Positions 35,440 through 47,184 are shown, counted from the stretch's first letter. The stretch: DNA of 64,000 bases from Salvelinus alpinus (GCF_045679555.1 NC_092092.1:20134469-20198468); one strand, 5' to 3'. Translations and numbers: made by a program. Notes: generated by a model from the letters alone, not told the origin.

Positions 35440-36075
35440 CGCAAGTGTCACAAAATCATTTTAGAAATCCATGTTATTCAATTATTGCACCCACACTGCT
35501 TGCGCGCGCCAATGAGCGTCTGCGTTGCCAAGGGCTAAAATAGAAGTCATTCCTATTTCTGACGCAGATCGCGCTGCACGTCCTGCCTCCCCCATCTCCT
35601 CATTGGTTTATAGAAGCAGGTACCCATGTGCCATCTCCTCATTGGTTATACGCACGTTGGTGATTGAAAGACGAAATGTTTTGCCGGTTGTCGTGGTAAT
35701 ACTATGAAAGTGTAGATGCCAATCACCATATAAATTCAAAGATGAAAAAGCCTGGAAGGAGGAGAGACTAGAAACTAGAAACGATTCGGTTGGCCATTTT
35801 ATGTGTGGATTAATTGTCGGTGTAGAGGACCTTGTGCATTTCAAGTAAAATAACAACTCAATGTTTATATCCCAGGACAAATTAGCTAGCTACAGCAAGC
35901 TAGCTAAATAGGACAAATTAGCTAGCAAGTGCAAGCTAACTAGCTAAATTGCCATGCATGTTTAATGCTTTTCGACCTGTCCCCAAATTAATGTCAGTTT
36001 GTTTTGTGTCGTGATCGCGTTTGGTGTAGGGGGACAAAATACATTTATGCACGATAGCGCACGATGGCGTACGCA
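35440..36075 (+). repeat. Interspersed repeat with promoter-like elements
   Basis: I recognise the word set (CTGACGCAGATCGCGCTGCA, CATCTCCTCATTGGTTTATA, GGACAAATTAGCTAGC) as a recurrent salmonid repeat. It carries two ATTGG boxes, a TATA-like CACCATATAAATTC at about 35725 and a donor-like CAAGTAAAAT at 35841. It may be an LTR or a dispersed promoter/first-exon unit; the class is not settled. Confidence 0.45.
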
Positions 36076-36369
36076 CGTAGCCGGTTTGGGTTCCGTGTTA
36101 GCTGTTCAGTGTTCACACATCTGTGTCATCTCAAATTAACATTGTAAAACACAGTGCATAATACCAGATCTGAGTTCAATTACTATTTGAAATAATTAAG
36201 CTTGATTGAGCTTGCCTGTTGCAATAAAACCAATAGAAAAGCCCAAAAGTTCAAACTCCACACACCTGGCACTTCAGGAAGGCTAAACCAAACTGTCAAA
36301 GTATTTCAAAGATTTCAAATAGTATTTTGACCCAGGTATGCATGAAACTAACTACAGTAATGATGGCTG

Positions 36370-36465
36370 TGTCACACAGGCAGCCCAAATCTTCTTCTTT
36401 TTATACCAATGAGAGGTAAAAATATCAGATTTGGGCTGCTTGTGTAAACACAGCCTACAGTATGT
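36370..36465. mobile_element. hAT-like MITE, copy 1
   Basis: GTGTCACACAGGCAGCCCAA and the inverted TTTGGGCTGCTTGTGTAAAC bound ~95 bp. This is the salmonid MITE with CACAGGCAGCCCAA ends. It directly abuts the giant foldback at 36479. Confidence 0.6.
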
Positions 36466-36478
36466 GATGAGTAGGGTC

Positions 36479-37612
36479 AGTTTTTTGGTTGTTTTTTATT
36501 TGACTTCCAGCATTATCCACTAGGTTTGCTGCAGGTAGAAAATCCTAGAAAATGTTAGTTAATGGACACAAACTATCTGAAATCAATCAATCAATGTCTG
36601 GTTGTGCGTGAGTGTTTGGTGGATGGATTGCCTGAGCCAGGGGATGTGAAGCTCTACAAATCTTAATTGCACCAAGCCTATTGTTTGGCAGGGAATACTT
36701 TTTGTAGATCAGTGATTCTATACCTCACTTTGCTCAAGCTAAACCTATCCAACATACTCGGAAGTTGTTGCTAAAAATAGATAAATTAGGGGCAGTTTAA
36801 GCGGAGAGTCAATAAAACCAACCATGGAAGTACGTTGTACTCAAACCTAGGTCCAGTGACTGTTATGCCGACAGTTTGGCCTCTTGGCATAACGGTTAAA
36901 AGGATACCTCAGGTTTTTGGCAATGAAGCCCTTTATCTACTTTCCCAGAGTCAGAACTCGTGGATACCATTTTCATGTCTCTGACTGCAGTTTGAGGGAC
37001 GTTGCTAACTAGCATTAGTGCAATGACTGGAAGTCTATGGTAACTGCTGATACCATAGACTTCCAGTCATTGCATTAATGCTAGTTAGCATTGGCTCGCA
37101 AAACTACCTCTAACTTTCTTCATACTGGATGCAGAGACATTAAAACGGTATCCATGAGTTCATCTGCCTCTGAGGAAGTAGATAAAGAGCTTCATTGCCA
37201 AAATCCGGAAGTATCTCTTTAAGGCATTGGACAAAAGGTTCGGACCTCTTGGTGTAACGGTTAAGGTGTTGGCTTGAAAGTCACTGGACCAGAGTTTGAT
37301 TCCCGGTCAGGGCTACCCCCGAGTTAGCTACAACATACTTCCATGGTTGGTTTCATCCATTGGAGAGGATCAGCTTGAAAAAAGTTTTCCCTGACGAATA
37401 ATAGACTTTGTGCAATTAATATTGGTAAAGCTACGCCTCCCCTAAAGCTATGCCTCCCCAGGCAATCCCCCCACCAAACACTCATGCACAAGCAGACATT
37501 GGTTAATTGATTGATTGGAGACAGCTTGTGTCAATTAAATAACATTTTCAATAGGACTTTCAACCTGCAGCAAACCTAGTGGATAATGCTGGAACTATCA
37601 GTCAAAGAAAAA
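36479..37612. repeat. Giant foldback (~1.1 kb hairpin)
   Basis: The two halves are inverted copies of each other. Outer arm: CAGCATTATCCACTAGGTTT at 36509 against its complement at 37570-37590. Mid arm: CCAACCATGGAAGTA at 36817 against TACTTCCATGGTTGG at 37329. Inner arm: GACTGGAAGTCTATGG at 37025 against CCATAGACTTCCAGTC at 37052. The centre is near 37045. Arms are about 540 bp with indels. One arm has an extra tRNA-like part (37240-37320). Confidence 0.8.
37246..37318 (+). other. tRNA-Ser-like (SINE head) segment within the foldback
   Basis: CTTGGTGTAACGGTTAAGGT resembles a D-arm/A box, GGCTTGAAAGTCACTGG an anticodon arm with the loop CTTGAAA as in tRNA-Ser(UGA), and GTTTGATTCCC a B box. 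The acceptor stem does not pair well, so it is a tRNA-derived sequence, not a functional tRNA gene. The left arm keeps only the A-box part (36890). Confidence 0.5.
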
Positions 37613-37734
37613 ACAACCAAAACAACTGGCCCTAGTGATGAGTCAGCCTCATCACCTCCATTGAACAATGATTCATTAAATAAAATATCTCTCTCTGCTG
37701 TAAAAGTATACATAATTATGCAATGTGGTAGCCT

Positions 37735-37857
37735 AATTGTCACAGGCAGCCCAATTCAGATTTTTTCCCACAAATTGCTATTTTGATCAATCAGATCAGC
37801 TCTTTTGCCAATAATTGGGCAAAAGATCAGAATTGTGCTGCCTGTGTAAATGCAGCC
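37735..37857. mobile_element. hAT-like MITE, copy 2
   Basis: TTGTCACAGGCAGCCCAATT to AATTGTGCTGCCTGTGTAAA, with inner inverted words around TTGATCAATCAGATCAGCTC and TTGGGCAAAAGATCAGAATT. Same family as 36370-36465. Confidence 0.65.
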
Positions 37858-37989
37858 AACATGCTTGAAATGAAAAGCGTTTATATTTCTAAGTATTAGA
37901 CAGACAATTTTCTCTGGGAACAAGCCAGGGACATAATTTAATCAAGCAACCATGGATGAAGGCATCCCGGAAACTGCACGCAGGGCATT

Positions 37990-38517
37990 ACGAAAAGAAA
38001 GGGTACTGTATGTTTAGAGAAGAAAAGGTTCTGTATGCCCTCAGAATAGCCTCAACTCATCAGGCCATGGACCCTACAAGGTGTAGAAAGCGTTCCACAG
38101 GGATGCTGGTCCATGTTGACTCCAATGCTTCCCACAGTTGTGTCAAGCTGGCTGGATGTCCTTTGGGTGGTGGATCATTCTTGATACACACAGGAAACTG
38201 TTGAGCGTGAAAAACCCAGCAGCGTTGCAGTTCTTGACACAAACCAGTGTGCCTATCACCTACTACCACACCCAGTGTAAAGGCACATAAATATTTTGTT
38301 TTGCCCATTCACCTTATGAATGGAACACATACACAATCCATGTCTCAGTTGTCTCAAGGCTTAAAAATCCTTAATTTACCAATCTCCCTTCATCTACGCT
38401 GATTGAAGTGGATTTAAGTGATATCAACAATGGATCATAGCTTTCACTTGGATTCACCTGGTCAATCTATGTCATGGAAAGAGCAAGTGTTCTTAATGTT
38501 TTGTACACTCAGTGTAG
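37990..38517 (-). mobile_element. Non-autonomous Tc1/mariner-like repeat
   Basis: Reverse-orientation copy of the family at 2272-3935: GGATGTCCTTTGGGTGGTGG, TTGTCTCAAGGCTTAAAAAT and the end GTTCTTAATGTTTTGTACACTCAGTGTA (read in pieces). A uniform non-coding element. Confidence 0.7.
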
Positions 38518-38614
38518 CGGTGTGGGCTTTATTGAGAAAAAACTAATGAGGCCTGTACAGTTGTTTTTCCATCTTCATAAAATGTGTTCTAATCCATAGC
38601 ACATGTATCCCCTG

Positions 38615-40548
38615 GCAACATATACCCCCCTCCACATATACCCCCCTCCCCCTCCCCATCCACATTTACCCCCTCCCCCTCCACATATACCCCCCTCCAC
38701 CTCCACATATACCACCCTCCCCCTCCACATATACCCTGTCCTCCACCTCCACATATACCATGTCCTCCACCTCCACATATACCCTGTCCTCCCCCTTCAC
38801 ATATACCCTGTCATCCCCCTCCACATACACCCTGTCCTCCCGCTCCACTTATATCCTGTCCTCCCCCTCCACATATACCCTGTCCTCCCATTCCACATAT
38901 ACCCTGTAGTCCCTCTCCACATATACCCTGTCCTCCCCCTCGACATGTACCCTGTCCTCCCGCTCCACTTATACCCTGTCCTCCCCCTCCACATATACCC
39001 TGTCCTCCCGCTCCATATATACCATGTCCTCCCGCTCCACATATACCCTGTCCTCCCGCTCCACATATACCCTGTCCTCCCGCTCCACATATACCCTGTC
39101 CTCCCGTTCCACATATACCCTGTAGTCCCTCTCCACATATACCCTGTCCTCCCGCTCCACATATACCCTGTCCTCCCGCTCTACATATACCCTGTCCTCC
39201 CATTCCACATATACCCTGTAGTCCCTCTCCACATATACCCTGTCCTCCCGCTCCACATATACCCTGTCCTCCCGCTCCACATATACCCTGTCCTCCCGCT
39301 CCACATATACCCTGTCCTCCCACTCCACATATACCCTGTCCTCCCGCTCCACATATACCCTGTCCTCCCCCTCCACATATACCCTGTCCTCCCCCTCCAC
39401 ATAAAACCTGTCCTCCCCCTCCACATATACCCTGTCCTCCCGCTCCACATATACCATGTCCTCCCGCTCCACATATACCCTGTCCTCCCGCTCCACATAT
39501 ACCCTGTCCTCCCCCTCCACATATACCCTGTCCTCCCCCTCCACATATAACCTGTCCTCCCCCTCCACATATACCCTGTCCTCCCGCTCCACATATACCC
39601 TGTCCTCCCGCTCCACATATACCCTGTCCTCCCGCTCCACATATACCCTGTCCTCCCGCTCCACATATACCCTGTCCTCCCGCTCCATATATACCATGTC
39701 CTCCCCCTCCACATATAACCTGTCCTCCCCCTCCACATATAACCTGGCCCCCCCCTCCACATATACCCTGTCCTCCCGCTCCACATATACCCTGTCCTCC
39801 CGCTCCATATATACCATGTCCTCCCCCTCCACATATACCCTGTCCTCCCCCTCCACATATAACCTGTCCTCCCCCTCCACATATACCCTGTCCTCCCGCT
39901 CCACATATACCCTGTCCTCCCGCTCCACATATACCCTGTCCTCCCGCTCCACATATACCCTGTCCTCCCGCTCCACATATACCCTGTCCTCCCGCTCCAT
40001 ATATACCATGTCCTCCCCCTCCACATATAACCTGTCCTCCCCCTCCACATATAACCTGGCCTCCCCCTCCACATATACCCTGTCCTCCCGCTCCACATAT
40101 ACCATGTCCTCCCGCTCCACATATACCCTGTCCTCCTGCTCCACATATACCCTGTCCTCCCCCTCCACATATACCCTGTCCTCCCCCTCCACATATACCC
40201 TGTCCTCCTGCTCCACATATACCCTGTCCTCCCCCTCCACATATACCCTGTCCTCCCCCTCCACATACTGTATAACCTGTCCTCCCCCTCCACATATACC
40301 CTGTCCTCCCGCTCCACATATACCCTGTCCTCCCCCTCCACATATAACCTGTCCTCCCCCTCCACATATACCCTGTCCTCCTACTCCACATATACCCTGA
40401 CTTCCTCCTCCACACATACCCCCACTCCACATATACCCCCTTCCCCTCCACATACCCCCCCCCCCCCCCCGCTCCACATATACCCTTCCTCCCCCTCCAC
40501 ATATTATACCCCCCCTCCACAAATACCCCCCTCCGCCTCCACATATAC
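38615..40548. repeat. 24-bp minisatellite, about 80 units
   Basis: Unit CACATATACCCTGTCCTCCC plus SCTC (24 bp), with G/C variation at one site (CCGCTC/CCCCTC) and other point variants. 24 is a multiple of three, so stop-free frames of up to 577 codons appear on both strands; none looks like a gene. Degenerate at both ends. Confidence 0.96.
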
Positions 40549-40726
40549 TTGACAGGTCATTGCCTTCACTGCATCGCATCCTGGATGAGACCTGCTGGAG
40601 ACGGATGGGAGTGTGTAAGTGCGCACATGTGTGCGTGCAAGCGTGTGTGTGTTTGTGTGTGTATGCACAGGAGAGGAGAGGAGACCAACTCCATCTTTGG
40701 TTGATTGGCTGGGCTGAAAGAGCTAC

Positions 40727-41690
40727 TACTGCTAGTTACTGTTGCTGCTAGATACTATTGGTGCTAGATGCTGTTGGTGTCAGATGTTGGTGCTAGATAA
40801 TGTTGGTGCTAATTGCTGTTGCTGCTAGATGTTGCTGCTAGATGTTGCTGCTAGATACTATTGGTGCTAGATGTTGCTGCTAGATGCTGTTGCTGCTAGA
40901 TGTTGCTGCTAGATGTTGCTGCTAGATACTATTGGTGCTAGATGTTGCTGCTAGATGTTGCTGCTAGATGCTGTTGCTGCTAGATGTTGCTGCTAGATGC
41001 TGTTGCTGCTAGATGTTGCTGCTAGATGTTTCTGCTAGATACTATTGGTGCTAGATGCTGTTGGTGCCAGATGTTGCTGCTAAATGCTGTTGGTACTAGA
41101 TATTGTTGCTGCTAGATGTTGCTGCTAAATGTTGCTGCTAGATGCTATTGGTGCTAGTTGTTGCTGATAGTTGTTGCTGCTAGATGTTGCTGCTAGACGC
41201 TATTGCTGCTAGATGTTGTTGGTGCTAGATGCTGTTGGTGCTAGATGCTGTTGCTGCTAGATGCTGTTGCTGCTAGATGCTGTTGCTGCTAGATGTTGCT
41301 GCTAGATACTATTGGTGCTAGATGCTGTTGCTGCTAGATGCTGTTGGTGCTAGATGCTGTTGGTGCTAGATGCTGTTGGTGCTAGGTGTTGCTGCTGGAT
41401 GCTGTTGGTGCTAGATGCTGTTGGTGCTAGATTCTGTTGGTGCTAGATGTTGCTGCTAGATGCTGTTGGTGCTAGATGTTGTTGGTGCTAGATGTTGGTG
41501 CTAGATGCTGTTGGTGCTAGATGCTGTTGGTGCTAGATGCTGTTGGTGCTAGATGCTGTTGGTGCTAGATGCTGTTGGTGCTAGATGATGTTGCTGCTAG
41601 ATGTTGGTGCTAGATGCTGTTGGTGCTAGATGCTGTTGGTGCTAGATATTGCCGCTAGATGTTGCTGCTAGATGCTGTTGTGCTGTCGTT
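40727..41690. repeat. TTGCTGCTAGAT / CTGTTGGTGCTAGATG minisatellite
   Basis: About 960 bp of alternating 12-bp and 15-bp units, GTTGCTGCTAGAT and GCTGTTGGTGCTAGAT types, in blocks: mostly the GCTGCT type at 40850-41040 and the GGTGCT type at 41330-41650. A TG-purine-rich bias between strands is evident. Confidence 0.95.
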
Positions 41691-41845
41691 GTGAAGGGAA
41701 AATGACACGCTGCTAGCAGTGAGACCTACCTCACAGAAAAAAACACATTATTTCACATGTTAAATCATGTGAAAAATTGTTTTAGAAAATGTCATATATG
41801 ATCACATGTTTTCACATGTGTAGTTTCATGTTATCACATGTTGCT
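41690..41845. repeat. Short TCACATG-rich palindromic stretch
   Basis: 41745-41845 repeats TCACATGT and its complement several times (TTTCACATGTTAAATCATGT, GTTTTCACATGTGTAG, TTATCACATGTTG). Probably an imperfect repeat or MITE end; the same words appear at 42160-42180 on the far side of the LINE tail. Confidence 0.5.
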
Positions 41846-42152
41846 TTACACCCCCACCTACATGTACAAATTACCTCAACTACATGTACCCCCACCCCCA
41901 CCTACATGTACAAATTACCTCAACTAACCTGTACCCCTGCACACTGACTCGGTACTGGTGCCCCTGTATATAGCCTCGTTATTGTTATTCTTATTGTGTT
42001 ACTTTTTATTACTACTTGGTAAATATTTTCTTAACTCTTCTTGAACTGCACTGTTGATTAAGGGCTTCTAAGTAAGCATTTCACGGTAAAGTCTACACTT
42101 GCTGTATTCGGCATGTGACAAATAAAGTTTGATTTGATTTTGATTTGATTTG
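41845..42152 (+). mobile_element. LINE 3' end
   Basis: Non-coding LINE tail: CACTGACTCGGTACTGGTGC, CTGCACTGTTGATTAAGGGC, ATTTCACGGTAAAGTC and the repetitive terminus TTTGATTTGATTTTGATTTG. The first ~50 bp (CACCTACATGTACAAATTAC) is tandemly duplicated. It interrupts the TCACATG palindrome, suggesting the insertion point. Confidence 0.7.
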
Positions 42153-42194
42153 ATGTCACGTGATCACATGAAAACATGTTTTTTTCCATAAGGG

Positions 42195-42270
42195 CTTGGA
42201 CATGTTCCATATGGCACCATATTCCCTATTTAGTGCACTACTTTGATCAGGGCCCATAAGGGCCCCCTGC
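42195..42270. repeat. Palindromic salmonid repeat, half copy
   Basis: ATGGCACCATATTCCCTATT, TAGTGCACTACTTTGATCAG and GGCCCATAAGGGCCC; matches one arm of the family. Confidence 0.6.
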
Positions 42271-42398
42271 CTCAGCTCTGCTCTGCTCTCATTAAAGCTC
42301 AACAAGTGTAATTGCAGTTAATTAATGTGACATATCAGCCCCAGGATTCAGACCTGTGTGCCCTCTCTATGTCTTCTGTAACTGGATCGCTGTGTGTT

Positions 42399-42400
<2 letters not shown>

Positions 42401-42448
<48 letters not shown>

Positions 42449-42450
42449 GC
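42401..42450 (+). repeat. (TC)n microsatellite
   Basis: About 50 bp of TC repeats with one TTTC interruption. Confidence 0.95.
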
Positions 42451-42844
42451 TCTCGCTCTGTCTTCAATCATTAATACTATATTAACTCTACCCTCTAGCA
42501 GTCTATGAGGGTCTATCATTAGTGGAATGTGATCATTGAGGATGTTTTAGTCTATAACTAGGGGCTTATGATAATGTAAATGTGAGATAAAACGAAATTA
42601 TAATTTACAAGGTAAAACTTGCTTTTCTCAATTACCTCCTCTCCTCCCTCCTTACACCTCTCCTCTGCTCTCGTTACTTTCACTTGTGTCAAATTCCTCC
42701 ATAAAACAATAGAAAGAAATTGCCTTGATCTCCCATTTCCCAACGCTGCTTTCCAAGCCTCTGACCCTAACTTTGGCTAGTGATGTAGCTCAACAGATAA
42801 ATGATAGATTTAATTCAGGCTGCTGACTCTGCTCTATGACATAA

Positions 42845-42975
42845 CCCTAACGGCATCCTATTCCCTATATAGACCCTATGGACCGTGGTCAAAAGTAGTG
42901 CACTCTCCCTCTCTTGACTGGAGCGCCTAATGTAGTGCACTGTATAGGGAATTGGGTGCTATTTGGAGCGCAACC
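42845..42975. repeat. Palindromic salmonid repeat
   Basis: ACGGCATCCTATTCCCTATA, GTGGTCAAAAGTAGTGCACT, and a second half TGTAGTGCACTGTATAGGGA to TTTGGAGCGCAAC. Extra sequence between the arms. Confidence 0.65.
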
Positions 42976-43087
42976 CGTGACAGCTGTGATTGATGGGGAA
43001 CTGGTGCAGGCATGGGAGGCAATAAGAACAGGAATCAAGGGGTTAAACCTGATGTTGATCACTAGACAGCCTGGGGTGGATGTTCAC

Positions 43088-43223
<136 letters not shown>

Positions 43224-43438
43224 ACAATTAGTACACACATGCACGTACATATGCATACATACACACACACACCTTCTCTCCTTATTTTTTCCTGTCTGAT
43301 CGCAGACCGTGGTGTTTCCAGTCAGGAATCCTCCTAACGATATATAAACTACTGTCTCTGTGACACATTGCAGAGAGAGAAAGTGTGTACATGTGTTTGA
43401 CTGAGAGAGAGTGAAAGATAGAGAAAAAGAGAGAGTGA

Positions 43439-43568
<130 letters not shown>

Positions 43569-43829
43569 CAATTGTCTCTGCGACACATTGCCTTTGTGTT
43601 GATGTGGACAGGTAATTCACTTGAGGGTGAATCCTACCTTCCACAATAGTCTTATTTTTACTCAGTAATGCACTGATGTCAATGTTAGACTAAGTGAAAA
43701 TTTGACTTGAGTAGAAGTTGGGATTCACCTCTTAGACAGATTTAAATCATTTCAACACACTTAAAGCTCAAAGGGACATCCCTCCTTTCCACTAACTGGA
43801 TAAAGTGCCCAGGATCAGGATATTGTTGA

Positions 43830-44278
43830 AAGGTTTGTATTGATACAGTTGAAAGGCAGAGGCTTGTATTGATACAGTTGAAAGGCAGATGTTTGTATTT
43901 ATACAGTTGAAAGGCAGAGGCTTGTATTGATACAGTTGAAAGGCAGATGTTTGTATTTATACAGTTGAAAGGCAGAGGCTTGTATTGATACAGTTGAAAG
44001 GCAGAGGCTTGTATTGATACAGTTGAAAGGCAGGGGCTTGTATTGATACAGTAGAAAGGCAGAGGCTTGTATTGTTACAGTAGAAAGGCAGAGGCTTGTA
44101 TTGATACAGTTGAAAGGCAGGGGCTTGTATTGATACAGTAGAAAGGCAGAGGCTTGTATTTATACAGTTGAAAGGCAGAGGCTTGTATTGATACAGTTGA
44201 AAGGCAGAGGCTTGTATTTATATAGTAGAAAGGCAGAGGCCTGTATTGATACAGTTGATAGGCAGATGCTGGTATTTG
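43830..44278 (+). repeat. 29-bp minisatellite
   Basis: Unit GAGGCTTGTATTGATACAGT plus TGAAAGGCA, about 15 copies, with sporadic variants (TTGAAAG/TAGAAAG, GAGGCTT/GATGTTT). Confidence 0.95.
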
Positions 44279-44709
44279 TAACGATGTGTGCTGAGAGTCG
44301 GGAAGCAAGTTCAGGGAGTGCGTGTTTTAATAAATAACCGCAACAAAAATCACTCACTGATGCTTCCCTTAGGTGAGGTGTTATTCTGTAATGAGGGCGC
44401 TGTCGTGTCTTTGGCATCATTAAAACTGAAGACTTATTTATCAAATAACTCTCTGTAATTATTATTACGCGATTAAACTGATTAATCATGTAACTGTAAT
44501 TAACTAGGAAGTCGGGGTACCAAGGAAAATATTCAGATTATAAAGTTATAATTTTCCTAATATAACTTTCAGATATTTTGATATCTGATCACTTAGTCTT
44601 CTGATTAATGAATTATTATTTACCTCACGTTAGTCTCATTCCAAACGTCGTAAATTGTTCCAAATGTCGTAAACCCAGTCTTCACTATGAGTCATCCATA
44701 CATTAATTG

Positions 44710-45066
44710 TGTCACGCCCTGGCCATAGAGAGGCTTTTATTCTCTATTTTGGTTAGGCCAGGATGTGACTAGAGTGGGCATTCTAGTTTCTTTATTTCTA
44801 TGTTTTCTGTTTCTATGTTTTGGCCGGGTATGGTTCTCAATCAGGGACAGCTGTCTATCGTTGTCTCTGATTGGGAATCATACTTAGGCAGCCTGTTTTC
44901 CCACCTTAGTTGTGGGTAGTTGTCTGTGTTAGTGGCCTGTATAGCCCTAGTCAGCTTCACAGTCGTTTTTGTTGTTTTTTGTTTTGTTGGCGACATTTAT
45001 AACATTAAAAGAAAATGTACGCTCACCACGCTGCACCTTGGTCTCATCATTACGACGATCATGACA
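44710..45066 (+). mobile_element. Solo LTR, Gypsy type, with AATTG target duplication
   Basis: 357 bp starting TGTCACGCCCTGGCC and ending CATGACA; AATTG at 44705-44709 and 45067-45071. It contains the hairpin near the start, CTCTGATTGGGAATCATA, and a poly(A)-type ATTAAA at 45004. No internal retrotransposon is left: a product of LTR-LTR recombination. Confidence 0.85.
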
Positions 45067-45287
45067 AATTGTATTAAAATCATTTATTTACTAACTAAGT
45101 AATTCACAGAAATGCATCACACAAACAAACAAAATAGATATGTTTACAAAGAAATGATAGGGGGATGTGCCCTAGTGGGCTAAACCGGCATGGCGGCTTG
45201 TTAGACAGAGTGATAATTATAACAATTGAAATGCTAATCCTTTGCACATGAACGCTCACTCATTCGGGAACAATTGCAATCAATATA

Positions 45288-46901
45288 CAGTATATCACAA
45301 AATTGAGTACACCCCTCACATTTTTGTAAATATTTGAGTATATCTTTTCATGTGACAACACTGAAGAAATGACACTTTGCTACAATGTAAAGTAGTGAGT
45401 GTACAGCTTGTATAACAGTGTAAATTTGCTGTCCCCTCAAAATAACTCACACAGCCATTAATGTCTAAACCGCTGGCAACAAAAGTGAGTACACTAAAGT
45501 GTCAATATTTTGTGTGGCCACCATCATTTTCCAGCACTGCCTTAACCCTCTTGGGCATGGAGTTCACCAGAGCTTCACAGGTTGCCACTGGAGTCCTCTT
45601 CCACTCCTCCATGACGACATCACGGAGCTGGTGGATGTTAGAGACCTTGCACTCCTCCACCTTCCGTTTGAGGATGCCCCACAGATGCTCAATAGGGTTT
45701 AGGTCTGGAGACATGCTTGGCCAGTCCATCACCTTTACCCTCAACTTCTTTAACAAGGCAGTGGTCGTCTTGGAGGTGTGTTTGGGGTCGTTATCATGAT
45801 GGAATACTGCCCTGCGGCCCAGTCTCCGAAGGGAGGGGATCATGCTCTGCTTCAGTATGTCACAGTACATGTTGGCATTCATGGTTCCCTCAATGAACTG
45901 TAGCTCCCCAGTGCCGGCAGCACTCATGCAGCCCCAGACCATGACACTCCCACCACCATGCTTGACTGTAGGCAAGACACACTTGTCTTTGTACTCCTCA
46001 CCTGGTTGCCGCCACACGTTTGACACCATCTGAATCAAATAAGTTTATCTTGGTCTCATCAGACCACAGGACATGGTTCCAGTAATCCATGTCCTTAGTC
46101 TGCTTGTCTTCAGCAAACTGTTTGCGGGCTTTCTCGTGCATCATCTTTAGAAGAGGCTTCCTTCTGGGACGACAGCCATGCAGACCAATTTGATGCAGTG
46201 TACGGCGTATGGTCTGAGCACTGACAGGCTGACCCCCACACCCCTTCAACCTCTGCAGCAATGCTGGCAGCACTCATACGTCTATTTCCCAAAGACAACC
46301 TCTGGATATGACGCTGAGCACGTGCACTCAACTTCTTTGGTCGACCATGGCGAGGCCTGTTCTGAGTAGAACCTGTCCAGTTAAACCGCTGTATGGTCTT
46401 GGCCACCGTGCTGCAGCTCAGTTTCAGGGTCTTGGCAATCTTCTTATAGCCCAGGCCATCTTTATGTAGAGCAACAATTCTTTTTTTTCAGATCCTCAGA
46501 GAGTTCTATGCCATGAGGTGCCATGTTAAACTTCCAGTGACCAGTCAGTATGAGGGAGTGTGAGAAGGATGACACCAAATTTAACACACCTGCTCCCCAT
46601 TCACACCTGAGACCTTGTAACACTAACGAGTCACATGACACCGGGGAGGGAAAAGGGCTAATTGGGCCCAATTTGGACATTTTCACTTAGGGGTGTACTC
46701 ACTTTGTTGCCAGCGGTTTAGACATTAATGGCTGTGTGTTGAGTTATTTTGAGGGGACAGCAAATTTACACTGTTATACAACCTGTACACTCACTACTTT
46801 ACATTGTAGCAAAGTGTCATTTCTTCAGTGTTGTCACATGAAAAGATATACTCAAATATTTACAAAAATGTGAGGGGTGTACTCACTTTTGTGATATACT
46901 G
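45288..46901 (-). mobile_element. Tc1-like transposon with ~210-bp terminal inverted repeats
   Basis: 1614 bp between TA dinucleotides (45286-45287, 46902-46903). The ends read CAGTATATCACAAAA on each strand, and the inverted repeats extend to the word GTCTAAACCGCTGGCAACAA at 45463 and 46705. Full-length with one transposase on the - strand. Confidence 0.9.
45502..46524 (-). pseudogene. Tc1-like transposase, frameshifted
   Basis: Start MAPHGIELSEDLKK at 46524, paired helix-turn-helix region (LSARAQRHIQRLSLGNRRM), then [29 protein letters not shown] and [18 protein letters not shown] before the stop at 45502. All three DD34E residues (Asp of WSDET, Asp of DNDPKH, Glu of PIEHLW) are present. 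At least two frameshifts (near 46470 and 46270) and a change near 46020 break it. Confidence 0.85.
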
Positions 46902-46971
46902 TATATATTTACGCTCAGTGTGTCGTCGGGATCTCTGTTGAGAAGTTTGTTTCTGTTGGAGAGTCTGTCCG

Positions 46972-46973
<2 letters not shown>

Positions 46974-47012
<39 letters not shown>
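46974..47012 (+). repeat. (TC)n microsatellite
   Basis: About 38 bp of CT repeat. Confidence 0.95.
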
Positions 47013-47015
<3 letters not shown>

Positions 47016-47184
47016 TGGTTAGAATGGATAGTTCAGAGTGACATTCATTCATGTCGTTATAGAATAGTTGTTTCGGCGGTTGTCGGTCTTCGCGTTCAAT
47101 GATACCGAATTCCTAGCTGCAAACTAGTAATTAATATCAAAGACTTGTTCTTATTCTGTCGGTATCAATAGTCTAAGAGTTTAA

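Noticed and set aside
35525-35707. 60-codon frame in the promoter-like repeat
   Set aside because: Lies within a dispersed repeat and shows no recognisable protein motif.
37246-37318. Functional tRNA-Ser gene
   Set aside because: A and B boxes and an anticodon-like loop are present, but the acceptor stem does not pair and it lies in a repetitive foldback, so I treat it as tRNA-derived repeat sequence.
39000-40400. CRISPR-like array (regular short repeats)
   Set aside because: No unique spacers between repeats, and the genome is eukaryotic; it is a simple minisatellite.
38603-40579. Very long open frames (up to 577 codons, both strands)
   Set aside because: They come entirely from a 24-bp minisatellite whose length is a multiple of three; several frames on both strands are open at once and no domain is seen.
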